A DNA stretch of 64,000 bases. It comes from Burhinus oedicnemus (Eukaryota; Chordata; Aves; Charadriiformes; Burhinidae). The position numbers were made by a program, and so were the translations under genes. This document shows positions 37,510 through 49,966 of the stretch, one piece after another. The notes below the pieces were generated by a model. That model was given only the letters and a program-made list of their open reading frames with translations, was not told the DNA's origin and ran no database searches. The stretch is taken from the NCBI GenBank assembly GCA_008921705.1, contig VFFE01007215.1, positions 134,697 through 198,696 of the forward strand, in the 5' to 3' direction. How positions within the stretch are numbered: position 1 is the first letter of the stretch; each line of letters begins with the position of its first letter.

Positions 37510-40340
37510 GCTGGAATGGAAGACCCTGCCATTTCCCTGCTGGCTTTTTATTTAGCCGTGGTTGTCACAGACCGGATGAAGTTTCTGCTGCAAAAAGAGT
37601 AATTCAGGTCTTATTACCAACAGTAATAATACTTGCTGGTATTAAAAACTCCTAAAATCTGGTCTGGAAAGAGTAAAAATAAATAAAAGATCATATAATA
37701 GTGGTGCTAGCTGCCCATGCCAGGAGGAAATTGCTTGGCAAAGAAAATATCTGAAATCCTGTAAAAGCTGTTTTGTGTACCAGTTTCAGAGTGATGCTTG
37801 CCTGACTTCCAGCTAACTAATGACAGCTCCATGGAGAGTAACATCAGTGCCCATTCCTTAGTTATTACTAATAATATATCACTTGGAAAATAAACAGAAA
37901 GATAAATGACAGGACAGATGTCTAATGAGGCAGAGGTTAAGGAGTGTTAAACTGTGCTGGACACCATCCGACATGCTGGTGTTAAATTATGCTGAATGCC
38001 CTGAGCTCCCTCCCCATAAAAGGTCAATGTTCTGGGTATGTTCCTGGATGATTTATGAAATCAAAGAATGGCCCACATGCCTATCTCTCTGGGAGGTGAG
38101 CAGCTTGCAACATTGTCAACCACAGCCCCGTAATAAACCAAATTTAAACATCACTCAAATCAATCCATCTTCGTCATTTGCTCCATTGCAAGCCCTCCTC
38201 TGTCTTGTTCTCACCAGCCAGCCATGACATGGTGTATTGTTCTTCACATACGTCCCTGTAGCTATTTTAGAAACCTGCCATGCTCTCCGCTAAAGTTAGA
38301 AACCTCCTGAAAATGGCTGTTTCTTTTGGACCAGGTCAGACTTGCTCAGAGTGTCTCTGCTGTTTCCGTGTTGTAAGTGGCTGAGTAGATGGCATTTGCC
38401 TGTCCTCAGAATCATTTGTCCTGTATTTGTAGGCTTGGTGCAAGTATGGTATTTATAAAGACAACATTTTGATTTTGCATTCCCTATTTAATTACAGCAG
38501 AATAAGCTAGCTTTATCCTTCATGCCTAAAGCATTAGATTCCCTATACCTAAATTCTTCTGAAGAGAGTCTCACACTGTGCCACCACAGGAATTGATTTG
38601 TATTGCCTGCAGTGCTGCCTCTATCGATGAGCAATGAGGTATTTGCTAGTTGTAGTCGATGTGAATAGTAGTGGTTTCTGTACTTCTTCCAGCTGGTGCC
38701 CACTCTTTCAGCTTCTTTGTTGCATCTTGATATCTATTTTCTGCTCGATAGAAAAGCGGTAGATGACTAGAGTGTACCTTTGGTACTTTTGAGGTTGCAT
38801 AGCTTTATAATTTTCTCCCCATTCCCACCTCTTAAGATACACTATAGGACTCAACAATGTGTCCAAGTTACTAGAGGAGGCTTGTGGAGGAAGAGAAGCA
38901 GATCCTCGTAAGATCATTTTGGCTTTAGTTCTCCATCTGCAGAGCAGGCATGCAGAGGGTCAGCGCTTCCACCTTCTGTCTGTGTCCTGACACAGCCAAG
39001 GTGAAAGGAAGAATCCTGGTCAAGGAGTGGGGTACAAGGAACCGGTTTTCACTCTCTTCTCAAACAACTCATTTGAGAAACTGGAAGTCTCATGTGGTGC
39101 AGTCATTTGAAAGCTATGTTACCTTGAGCTGTTTTACAAATACTGCACAGGAATATGGTGGCTGAGGGTGAGGGACTTTCCTCCTCAAAGAACTCCTAGA
39201 CACTGCCTGTTGGCAGATGCTGTGGGTACACCTAGCCGTTATTCAAAGAAGGGCAGCAAAAAGATACATGTTCTGCCTCTTTTCTGGCTTCTCCTCTGGG
39301 CTTTTAGTATAATTTGCCACTGACACTGGTGTGAATTTTGTGCAGAAAGAGTCACAATGTGGGCTCGATGCTCTGTGTGTTTTCTGCTGTCCAGCAGGAC
39401 CATCTCATAAACCGGGTGCGGGCTCCTGACAGCCACTGGAAGTGCTTCCCAGAAGGGAGTGGGGACTTCCCAGATGGACAAAGTGATTTATTACCATAAT
39501 AACTCAGAGGGGTGTGACTTAACAACTGTTATATTTGAAAAATGGGACCAAAGGCACAGAACTTGTTAGAACTGCTTGGACTGAAGTTCTGATAATGCAT
39601 TGTTGCCAATAATGCTGTATTTTCCTTTGCTTTCTGCTTTATTGGTCACAGGACCACAGGACATCCCTGAAAAGGTAGGGGAGGATGAGGGATGTCTTAG
39701 ATGTGATCAGGTCTAAGAAATGGAAAGTGTCAGATAACTAAAGGTGTGTTGGAGAAACACAAGAAGGACTCCAAAAAGTTCCAGAAGACAAAACTTAATT
39801 TTCTTCTAAGTAAATACCTATAGGAAATTCTCTTGAAAAATGTGCAACAAAAATGGTATAAATACCTTTTGATCTCATCAGTTACTGAACTTAATTAAAA
39901 GTCCTCAGAGGCTAATCTGAGGTGAACTGTGATACCAAGTTTGCAAAAAAGTTGATGAAAAAATGAAATCAATGAAGGTTTCCTCTAGGATAAAATAGAG
40001 CCTAACTTTCATATTTATCAGTCAACTGGAGTTTAATGTGACCACTGAAATCCTTGGAGGGCATCTACACTAAAAATAAAAGCAGGTTGGTCCTTCCTTC
40101 AAAATGGACCCCTAGTCGTGTTCAGTTCCATGCAAATAGGTAGGCAGGAGCTTGGGCTGATGAAGGAAAGGTAATCACCTAAGGCTAAGCACATTATTCT
40201 CTTAGTTGTCTAACTATAGAAACAGACATTATTCAGCCATGCTAAATGAAGACCCACAAGTCCTAAACAGTCAGCAATCCCTCACTTTGCTTTTCCTGCC
40301 TGATGCCTTTTGTTCTTTTTCTTGCTTGCTTGTGAAACAG

Positions 40341-40381
40341 GTTGTTCTACGCAGCACGCCTTCGAGTTTTTCAAGGCTAAG
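40341..40381 (+). other. Candidate 41-nt exon (splice-site-bounded)
   Basis: A long pyrimidine-rich tract (cttttgttctttttcttgct, then tgcttgtgaaacag) ends in an AG at 40339-40340, and 41 nt later lies a consensus donor AAG|gtaagtg at 40382. In the frame with two leading bases, the segment reads CSTQHAFEFFKAK without a stop and ends on a codon boundary. It holds three CpG in about 20 nt while its surroundings are CpG-poor, which could reflect constraint. I do not recognise the peptide. It may equally be a chance pairing of sites in noncoding DNA; no second exon was identified. Confidence 0.25.
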
Positions 40382-43300
40382 GTAAGTGAAATCACCTCAA
40401 CCCACTTTGGCCCATCTCCGGGCAATAAGTCACTTTCTTACTCTTGTTTCTCTGATTTTATTCCCACTAAAAAAACCCCTGCAGATAAAGCATCATTGAA
40501 AGTCAGAAGACATGAAGTAGGATTTATATTCTAATGGCCACCAAGAGGGAATCTTGCTAGTGTCAGAGGTCAAATACTTATGTCAAGAACACTTTATTCA
40601 GTAGCAATAAAAAATTCATCCATGCACCAATAAAAAAGCCCTCTGGGCCTTCATACAGCTGCGGGTATTATATGTGTTCCTCTATATGAGAACAATAAGT
40701 ATTTTCCCGTGTTTTGTTCCACATGGGCTTTACGATTCTGTAACCTTTTTGTGTTTTCAATGAAAAAAAGATTAGATGGGGCCAGTTAAGCAATAGCAAT
40801 TCTAGTTGCAATCTCAGTGCTTTAAGTCCTTTCCAAAAAAGTGATTTAGAGGCAGTCAACAGATTTGAGTGTCGTCCAGTTTTGGGATACAGGTCATAAA
40901 CATTGACACATCATAACGGTATGGCGAACTATTGTAATGGCGCCCGGTAGCATGGCTGTAGCTAAAGAGCTGTCAGCAATTTAGAGCTGTGAGAAGAAAT
41001 TTCGAACATGAAGTACAATGGGTGAATTTTGGCTTTATGCCTGTGTCATCAAACAGCAAAAAAGCATTTTTTAAGAGTTCAGTTTCTCTGGATGTATTTT
41101 TTCTCTCCTTTGTTTGTTGCCAAAAGGGGAGCTATTATTTTAGTGAAAAATACTTTCCTCTCTCTCTCTCTCTCTCTCTCTTTCTTTTGAGAAGGGGAGC
41201 CAGTGTCATACTATAGCACTGGAGCTGAGGACAGGAGGGTAGAAAAGGGTCAAAGAGTAAAGCCTGCTGTCTGCTTGGAAAGGCAAAACTTTAACAGTGT
41301 AACCAGTAACACTCTGAGCACTTGTAAATAAGAAAGAAAGATGCCCTGTATTAAGAATATTGGAAAGAAATCCTGCTAGAATAACTTGCTGTGTAAAAAG
41401 ACCAGTTGTCTGGTGTCTCACATGAAACAGGTTTCAATTGCTTAGAGAGAATGAAAGAGATTTGATTTAGTTTTGGAAAGTCCTTATTTAGGAGTAATTT
41501 CCTGGAGATATTCGGGTGTGCACTTCAGTGACTGTCCTAGATTGAGAACCTATCAATTTAATTCAAAAGTATTCCAACATTTCTGTAGAGCAGTTTAGGC
41601 CAAGTCTACACAGATGCTATTTTTTTAATGGTCCAAATTAGCCAGAGGAACACAGGGTGTTTACCTGTGGTAGTCTTCCTGTTTAAGAAGGATAAATTAT
41701 GCTGGGGGATCTCCACTACCAAAACTCTCAGCAGCCCTTTCAGTTGTTATTGCATGCAGAGGTTATTTGGAGAAGGGGTGCAAATGATGTGGTTGTGTTG
41801 ATGCCTGACGGGGGTACTGCACCTTCCTTAATCAAGGCAGATAAATTGCTATAACTGTGTGAGGTGCCTCCCTTCTCATTAAAAGCAGTAAGTTAGTCGG
41901 ATCACTGAGTTTTTCCCCTTTCTATTTACATCTTGAAATCTGATCATCCTCTTCTCATAGAAGTAGATGGAAAAAAATCCTATTGACTGTAACACTAGAG
42001 GTTTTTTCCTGGGGAGAAAGAGTGCCTTCTTGCTTAATTCTTAACTAGTTTTTGTACCCAAAACTATAAATCTTTCAGTCCCAGTTTCCTGACACAGTCA
42101 AGTGGAAACTGAAAAATATCCTTATTTTAACTTTTATTACATATCAAATTTTGCAAAGGTTTCTCTGCCAACATAAATGACTACAGGTTGGGAAGCGAGA
42201 CTGTGAAACGGCTGAAAGTTGGTGATACTCACTTAATGAGGAGTAGAGTCTTGCTCTGAAATGCTTTTCTGATGGCAGAATTCAAATCACATATTTGTAA
42301 GGCTGTTCAGAAAAAAAAAAAAAAGGAAGAAAAGAGTCCAAGTGAGAATTTTCAGAGCTCCAATTAGCAGTTTCAGGCCAGATCTACATTTTTGTGATCA
42401 ATTCAGATTGTTTGGGCTAAAAGCTGAATCGTGAGCTGTTTATTCACGGAGGGACGTGTGTGTGTGTGTACTTCCACATACTTAAAATAATCTGTTTGAT
42501 TTTCTGTGGCCCTCAACAATCACTTTGCAGTATCAAGAAGCAGGAATTACAAGGAAGGACACAATAACAGTCCTTTGGGCATCTTCTGTGCTCAGCAGCA
42601 GTTTGTGTCTCACTCTGATTTTGTGATGAGATCAGTTTCAAGATGATCCAGCTGTAAATGATTACCTGGTCATGCGGGCTGGAGAGTCAAAGGTGCTTTG
42701 TCCATACTGTTAAACAAATAAATCACTTGGGTTGTTGAAATAAGTCTGAAGATATTTTATACAAAGTGGAACAGTCTCCAAAGAAGCAGGATTAAAACTT
42801 CCCACCTGACAGGACTCTACAGGCAGCTGCTCAGGCCACTCACTGGAGTGGTGGGTGGTTGCAGTTCGTGTTCCTGCAGGGACTCAAACCTCCAATTGAT
42901 TTTATTTTTTTATTTTTATTTTTTTTAGTTGCCTTGGGAAGGAAAGGAAAACAACCCAGCAAAATTAAATTTAAGTACAGTTGTTGGGTTTTTTCTCTAT
43001 TTCTCTGCTGAAGCAAAGGATAAGTTATCTCCACAAATATACGTGTGTCCAGGCAAGGCGACCTATACTTCATTGCGGGCATGGCATGCATTTGCTGAGA
43101 GTGCACGGGAAAGCTGCTGAGCTGTCAGTTCAGTAAGACCTTATAACATGAATTTGAGGGTCTATCGTGTACTTATGAATGACTGGCTTAGTACATTACT
43201 GGGTTGAGGCTGCAGCCTCTGCTGGAGGAATGCCTTTGTATCTATAAAATGAGAATAGTGTTTATTGGTTGTATTTTACAGGTGCACCACAGATTAAACT

Positions 43301-45384
43301 CAGACCCTAAAGAGACTTGAGATCTGGGAGAGGCACTGCAGACAGGACAAAATAGTATTAAAAACATGTTTTTGTGATGACTTTTGGCAGTAGCTTCACT
43401 ACTTGTTTTTACAATGTATTGATTTTATTTGTCCAAGTCCCATAATAACGAATAAGATGCTTGCACCATTAAATCTGACAGCTCTTTGCATAATTTGGCA
43501 AGGATTTGGAATGACCATGTGAATCAAGAACAAATGTTTTTACACCCTGGAGTGAGAAAATACTCAAGGCATTGAATGGAAAGATATTGAATGTTTTCTT
43601 TTGGCACTATGCATTTCCAAATGGGTTGTTCTGCCAATTATTGCATATTAGAACTATAAAAAAGAAATAAAATATTTAAAAGGTGTTAACTTTAATGGCA
43701 TTGTGGTCCTCTTGCAGTTGCATTCCCAACAGAAGGACCTGGAAATGGCAAATGCAAGGGCCTGATTTAGCTTAATGTTATTTCTGCAAAACTGATGAAC
43801 TAAATGGAAAGTAGGAGAATATATCTTGAGATAGCAGCAGCCAAGGAGACAGTTTTCTCCACTCTTCTGCTTGAAAGATGTCTGTAATAAAATTTGTGGG
43901 GATGCTCTGAGGATATTCCCTCTCTGGACTGTAAACTCTATTTGCTTCTGATTCACACATCCATTCCAAACTTGGACCAAATGCTCTATCTCCTCTCCAA
44001 ACCACCACAAATGTGACACGTTATTCCACGAATAGCTGAACAAGTGAAGCCTGTTCTGCCATGAAGTGTATCTCCTTCCCTTTGCAGCGCAGAAATCTTT
44101 GCGCTCTCTGAAGCCCTCTGTCTTTCCCACTGCAATGCCTCATTCTCCCACTCACCTATACTCACCAAATTATTATTTTCAGGTCTTTTCTACACTACCC
44201 CTTGCCTTTAGCTTCACCATACTTCCAGTCTGCCTTCTCCACACCCTTTAACCTGGCTTGCTTCTCGCCTTCCAAACTGTCTGCCTGGACAAAGTTATAC
44301 AGAAGCTGCTCCCAGTTGGACTGAAATGTGAATATTTTTCCCTGATGCAGTTGCTGACTTATATGAAGCTGAAGAACTTTATCTGTTGAGGATTTCTCTC
44401 ACTTCACCATGTTTGTTTGAAATGAGCTGTTGTATTCCAGTGTTATTTGGGTGGCATGTCCATTTAGAATGGACAGTCTGACTGCAGAAGCTCCTTTCTC
44501 AAAGTTGCCAGGATAACAGGAAATTTAAGTGTCTCAGTGTCCTTTCTGCTTCACAGTAACCTTTGACTCCAGAGTGGATTTGATTTGAATGACTTTTTCC
44601 AAGCATATATTTTTGCATTCAGAGGTTTTATACCTTGGCCACAGAGAAGCAGGGAGAACAGATGGAGACCAAATGCTGTGCCAAATTCTTTCAAAGGAGT
44701 TAGACAATAGATAATTGGATAATCACACTGCTTGAGCCCATTTCATACACTGATTTGCCCAACAGTTCTCCAAAGACTGGTGGCCAGAGCAAATCTCTAT
44801 GTATCAAGTTTACTCAGGTAGACAGTCGTTATTACTGCTCCCTAATTGGAGGTCTGCTGTCAAAATAAATAATGTGGGCAATTACACTTCATTAAGGTCC
44901 TGATTGAACGTATCTATGTAAAACTCTTATCATCTTCGAAGATGAGGAATGGTCTCCTGAAGCTCGCTAGTACTCTCATGTAAAGGAGAGACAACTTGGA
45001 TGATGCAGTCATGGCCTAGTCCCCAAAAGATGCAGTGGTTTTGCCTGCTTACACCACGGGAGCATGCCTGATCTCTCTCAGGCCCAGCCCATGTCTCCTC
45101 CTCTGGGACATCATGTGACTTCTTAGAGTTTTCTTGGGATTGTTTCTGTTCTGACACCATGGGAGAATTGGCAGCATCTGTTGGTTTTTTTTTTTTAATG
45201 TTTGGTGGTACTGAAGGGAACTCAGACCTGTTATAGTAGGATATCATTTGGCAGCCATTAGTTATATAGAAAAAAACCCAAAATATGAGTGGACAAAATT
45301 TAGCAGCAATCAGTCCTGGTCAATACCGCATGGGAAATGATTCTTTCATGTAAAAAAGCTTGCATTCTGTAAAGCTTTAATTAA
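40382..45384. other. Noncoding stretch, no gene supported
   Basis: Simple repeats occur: CT run at 41158-41184, poly-A at 42311-42324, GT run at 42457-42469, T-rich run at 42900-42929. The 158-codon minus-strand frame at 43654-44130 has no recognisable domain and is of a length expected by chance over a window this size. A perfect 16-bp palindrome lies at 44930-44945. Confidence 0.5.
41158..41184. repeat. (CT)n microsatellite
   Basis: About 12 uninterrupted CT units, followed by ttcttttga. Confidence 0.95.
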
Positions 45385-45460
45385 GAAACAAAACAAAACA
45401 AAACAAAACAAACAAACAAACAAAAAAAAAAAAAAGGAAAAACCAAACCAAACCAAACCA
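45385..45460. repeat. A-rich compound simple repeat (AAAAC/AAAC/A/AACC)
   Basis: Units change along the tract from aaaac pentamers to aaac tetramers, then a run of about 14 A, then accaa pentamers. This explains the F-rich minus-strand translation over it. Its origin as a decayed poly-A tail is possible but no retrogene body is visible beside it. Confidence 0.9.
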
Positions 45461-46345
45461 TGAAAAAAGGCAATTTACCCACACTGGGACAAATCCAAAG
45501 ATTTCAAATTTTTTGAGATTATACCTACCTTCTCGCTCATTCTTCTCTCTTTTCTCTCTGGAACAATGAAAACTGTATGAGTGAACATTTTCTACCATTT
45601 CTGGAACCTTAAAGGAGGCTGTGGAATCAGTCGAATTTCCTTCCTTTGCTGTCTGAACAGACTGAGATAATTTTATTTTTTTTATCCTATCTTTTATGCA
45701 GGTGTGTTTAACACCTACATAGGTGGATTAAACAAGGTTGTGTTGGAATAACTATAATAAAGTCTGGTGCCTATCAAGATTTTAGGCTAACCCAAAGTGA
45801 ATATATTTGAGGTCTGCTACCCATAAAATGGTAAAGATCCAGTGATCCAATGACTGCTTACACATATTGGGATGTGAAATACATCTGAAATCAGGACTTC
45901 ACTTCCTTGTTCTTCTGGTTTTCATTAAAATTAATATTACATTAGATGTTTTCAACTAAGCCTTTTAGACTACAAGTAAAAACATCCACAAATAAAATCC
46001 TAGTTTGCATATTTGTTCTAATAAGCTCTTGAAAACCCAACAAATCAAACACAAAATCTAACACTCTCTCCTCCCCAGCTGAAACATTTTGGATAGAGAT
46101 GAAATGAACTCAAAATTGGGTCAGAAGAACGAGTCTAGTTAATTAAAATATATTATCATATGTTTACATTCATGGCCACAGGATGCTGTAGAGACCCACA
46201 GTATAGGTGAGTCCAAAAATAATTACATCTATTTAAGGAACATAGATCAATCCATGGCTACTACAGTTGATGGTCAGGCTTCAACCTCTGCCTCAGCAAG
46301 TCCCTAAACTATGGCGTAGTGGAAGGAAAGCCAGAGGAAAGGCTG

Positions 46346-46385
46346 TTTCAGAAAAGCTGTCTTCTTTTCAGAAAAGCTGTCTTCT
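46346..46385. repeat. Perfect 20-bp tandem duplication
   Basis: The unit tttcagaaaagctgtcttct occurs exactly twice, head to tail. Identity between the copies suggests a recent slippage or repair duplication, or a polymorphic site. Confidence 0.95.
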
Positions 46386-49300
46386 TATAATGTGTCCCTA
46401 CATCCATTACTGGCCAATATTGTACACGTGAAGCTGGACTAAAGGGATTTTTTGTTCTGATGCAATACAGACATTCTTATTCTTAAGACAAACATTAATA
46501 TAATATATCCGGTAACAAGACAGGCATTTAAGCTAGCTTTCAAATGTTTTTCTGCAATGAGATGTGATTCTAAATAATTACATCTGTCATGACTTAGGAT
46601 ATTAAAATTATTTTATTTTCTAGTTAGATTCAACTGATATTGTGGTGGAGGTTTCCTTGAGTTTTCTAAATATCCTGAAGTATTTCTAAGATTCTGATGA
46701 GTTTTGCTGTTATTCAGTAATTGAGAATTTTTCAAAAGCTAAACTTGCTTCACATGCTATAATCATTATATCTCAGTGTGGGCCAGAGTTAGAGCTGTAT
46801 GGAGAACAAAAATTCTGTTTTGTGAATAACTTCAGAACTCTGTTCTAAATTCTAATGCCAAAATGTCAATTAAAACAACTGAAAAGTACTTTTAATGGCT
46901 TGTTTTCATTTTGACTTTTAAATGCCTGTAATTTACCGCAACATAAAAAGTCATTTGCAAAAGAAATACCAAAACAAGCTTTTTTTTTCCCTTTTCTTTA
47001 CATTTTTACAAGTCCTTTCTCCTTCAAGAAAATTTTGCTATACATTTTTATTTGGATAGAACTTCATTTTCTGACTGCAAACCTGTTCTGTCAAAGTTGA
47101 CCTGAACAGCTGTAAGCAGAAACACAAAGAAATCTAGACCCAGATTCAGTGTCAGTTTTTAAAAATTTCCAGGTTTTCAGACACCGGTTTGTGCAACTAT
47201 AGGTAAAGGTCCTCAGAGAAAATGTGCATCCCCTTTCAGACTCCCAGTGTGTGTCAGCCTGCTTCCTGGTCTTTGAGCAGTTCAGGTAAGTCCTTCATTT
47301 CATATTTTTTCAAACAACATCAATGACTTTTACCATATCATTGTTGAAATTCTGTCACTCTGTTATTAATAACGACTCAAAATAGATTCAGACTAATGAC
47401 CAATACCATGATCACCCATACTTTACTACAAAATTATATTATAAATGTTACCTATGGAAGCATTTGCAGTGCAATCTGGTTTCTGAAGTTCCCAGAGAAA
47501 AATCCCTCTCCTAGTTGCTAGGGGAGCAGACCAGAATGCTGCTTGAAAATTTTTTTCTAAACGCAGTTGTGCTTGTAGAGAGGTGACTTTTTTTGTTCGC
47601 CAGTCTGACTTTCCTTGCCTGGCAAAGACTGTACAGTGTAATGTAACTGACACCAATGGATTAGGGAACTATCTGTTTTTCGTGTTTCAGTGCTTCTTAG
47701 TCCTGTCTAAAAAAATTATTTACAGAAAGTTTAAAAAACAGGCAAGAAATCTTTCCTTCCAAATGAATACTCAAGATGAATGGCCGCTGTTATGTGATTG
47801 ACAGCCTGAGAGAAGTACATCCTATACCTTGAGCTGTATCTGGCTGCCATTTGATAATCTTTTGGAGAAGAAAACACCCAAACACATACAAGCACAGTAC
47901 TATAGCCTAAGGTTTTAAAGGCCACTTGGATAGTTGATGCAATTTCCACTCTGATTGGGAAAGTTTCTATTTCAGTACTTACATCATGCAAGAAACTAAG
48001 AATGTATAAACATCCCCTAAAAAAATCTCTTTGTAAGTGGTTTACTCAGAAGTGAATGTATAATGGTATTTTTCTGTCATCTAGATACATTTACAACCCG
48101 TAAGCTCCTGAACTAACTTGTCATTTCTACTACTTGGACTTATGTAAGGGAAGTCGATCCAAAGCTGCTGAAATTAGGAGAAAACTTTTGATTTGGTTTT
48201 GTTAGGTTTATTGTCTCAGCCATATTTCTTCTAAATCATGCCTCTCAACTTCTTTTCTTTTAGGTTCTAATTTGTAAAGTAAGCAAATATTTTGTGGCCA
48301 AAGTGTTCAGTAGCAACAAATGATAATAACACATTTTCATCCCTCTAATGAAGGATATACCTGTTTTAAATCCCCCCAGTTTGTTTATGTGCATTGCTGC
48401 TAAAACCACCAAAGGTATGTGCCCATATGTATCAAAGAACGTTGATAGGTGATGCAATTCATCTTTCATGGTACTGATACCAAGGAAGTACCACCCTATC
48501 ACCAAATGCCAAAATACAAATAAACCTTTTGGATAAGGTTAGAAGAGTGCAGGCAGTTGTGGGTAAAAGCGATAATTGTTTTTCCATCAGCTCCTTCCCT
48601 GCTAGTCTGATCTCATGGTAAATTCAGGACCAGCATATCATGCTAATATTTTACATATTAATGGGTGAAAAAGTCAGTTCTAATGAGAGCTCAGCATCAT
48701 GTTTAAGTATTTACAGCAGTATAAATTCATAGCAATTCCATCAATACTTGTAAAGTTTGGGTATAAATAAGATCAGAATCTGTCAGCATACAGTACTTAT
48801 GCTTTGTAGAAGGTAGTGTCATAGGCAGAAGTCTTTCAAAGGGAGGACTGGATTTTCACTTTGAATAACGTTCCATCTATCAGGAAAGAAATATTGCTTA
48901 CACAGTGCTTTCCCAAGTGAAGGTCATTTGCAAAGTGGTGTGAATGAGGCAGTTGATCAAACTTTCCTTTGTGTGTTAACAGCATGTCATCAGGAATGTT
49001 CATTTCTTGGTGGTAGGACAGATTCTTGGACTAAGGAGACATTTTCAAAGGGTCGTCAATCTGACCTTTTGCATCACAATAATATTTTGACACAGTAGTT
49101 GTCTAAGTGATGGTACCTACTCAGAGGGATTCATTAGGTGTCTCTCTGCCCACCAGTGCCAAGTCAGCTAGCCAAGCCAACTCTTTTCACAGTAGATAGG
49201 GAGAGAGGTAAGCGCAGCATCCATGGAAAACAGCATTCTGTGCAGTGTATTAATCAGTGAGAAATGTAGGGAACATAGATGAGGTGAAGTTGAAAGACAG

Positions 49301-49910
49301 AGCTTTTCTCTGATTTGGATTGCATCTCTGAATTCTCTAAGCCAGCCCTTATAAAAATGTGAGAGGAGATGGTGGTTCCTACTGTCTTCTCCTGCCTTTC
49401 AGGTGGATTGATGAAGCATGAAATGGCCCAAATAAGGAAGAAGGAAAACAGAAACTAAGACTATCATATAACAATTAAGGAATTCACTTGAGTTCTAGTA
49501 AATAATTTTATTTTCAGAGTTCATCTGATGATGACTGTAATCTGTGTCTGACTCCTTTTGGTGAGTTCCTTCACCATAATGCTGTACGGGCAGAGTTACG
49601 AGCTCTCCCTCATGTCTTTGCCCAAAGACTAAGTAATTGTTCATTGTTATGTAACTTGTTATGAAATAATTTCATCATAGATGATATCAAAAGTGGCCTG
49701 GTACTTGGGTAGTCTTCTGCCATGCAGGGAGAATTGGCAACTAAAGACAGGTCCTCTAAATCATGACTATCTGCTCTGTTCACTGGGTTTTCAGTTTTTA
49801 GTGGGTAAACACTGAGAAAAGGGGGGAATTCAAGGGGAAAAGGAAGCAGATAAAAAAGATTACTTATTCTTAACCTGATTCAAGTCACGAGAAGAAAAAG
49901 GTTGGGGGTG

Positions 49911-49966
49911 GTGTTTTTTTGGTTGTTTTGGTTTGGGGTTTTGTTGTTTTGTTTTGTTTTTTTTTG
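49911..49966. repeat. T/G-rich low-complexity tract
   Basis: Irregular runs of T with single or paired G (ttttgttgttttgttttg and similar). No element boundary is visible. Confidence 0.9.

Larger units (their letters stand above)
36186..40340. other. Noncoding stretch, no gene supported
   Basis: No recognised gene or interspersed repeat. It includes TG-rich simple repeats at 36766-36790 and 37429-37509, and a 64-nt imperfect hairpin at 37283-37346. The 144-codon open frame at 37121-37555 runs into the TG repeat and has no identifiable domain. Confidence 0.5.

Noticed and set aside
43654..44130. 158-codon open frame on the minus strand
   Set aside because: No recognisable domain and no supporting splice or promoter context. 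Length is within chance expectation.
44930..45247. 105-codon minus-strand frame with a lysine run (KKKKP)
   Set aside because: It looks protein-like in places but includes a homopolymer T tract and no family could be recognised.
47240..47285. 46-nt segment between a short pyrimidine tract plus AG and a gtaagt donor
   Set aside because: The acceptor tract is short, the segment has no recognisable peptide and no CpG or composition signal. It is weaker than the 40.34-kb candidate.
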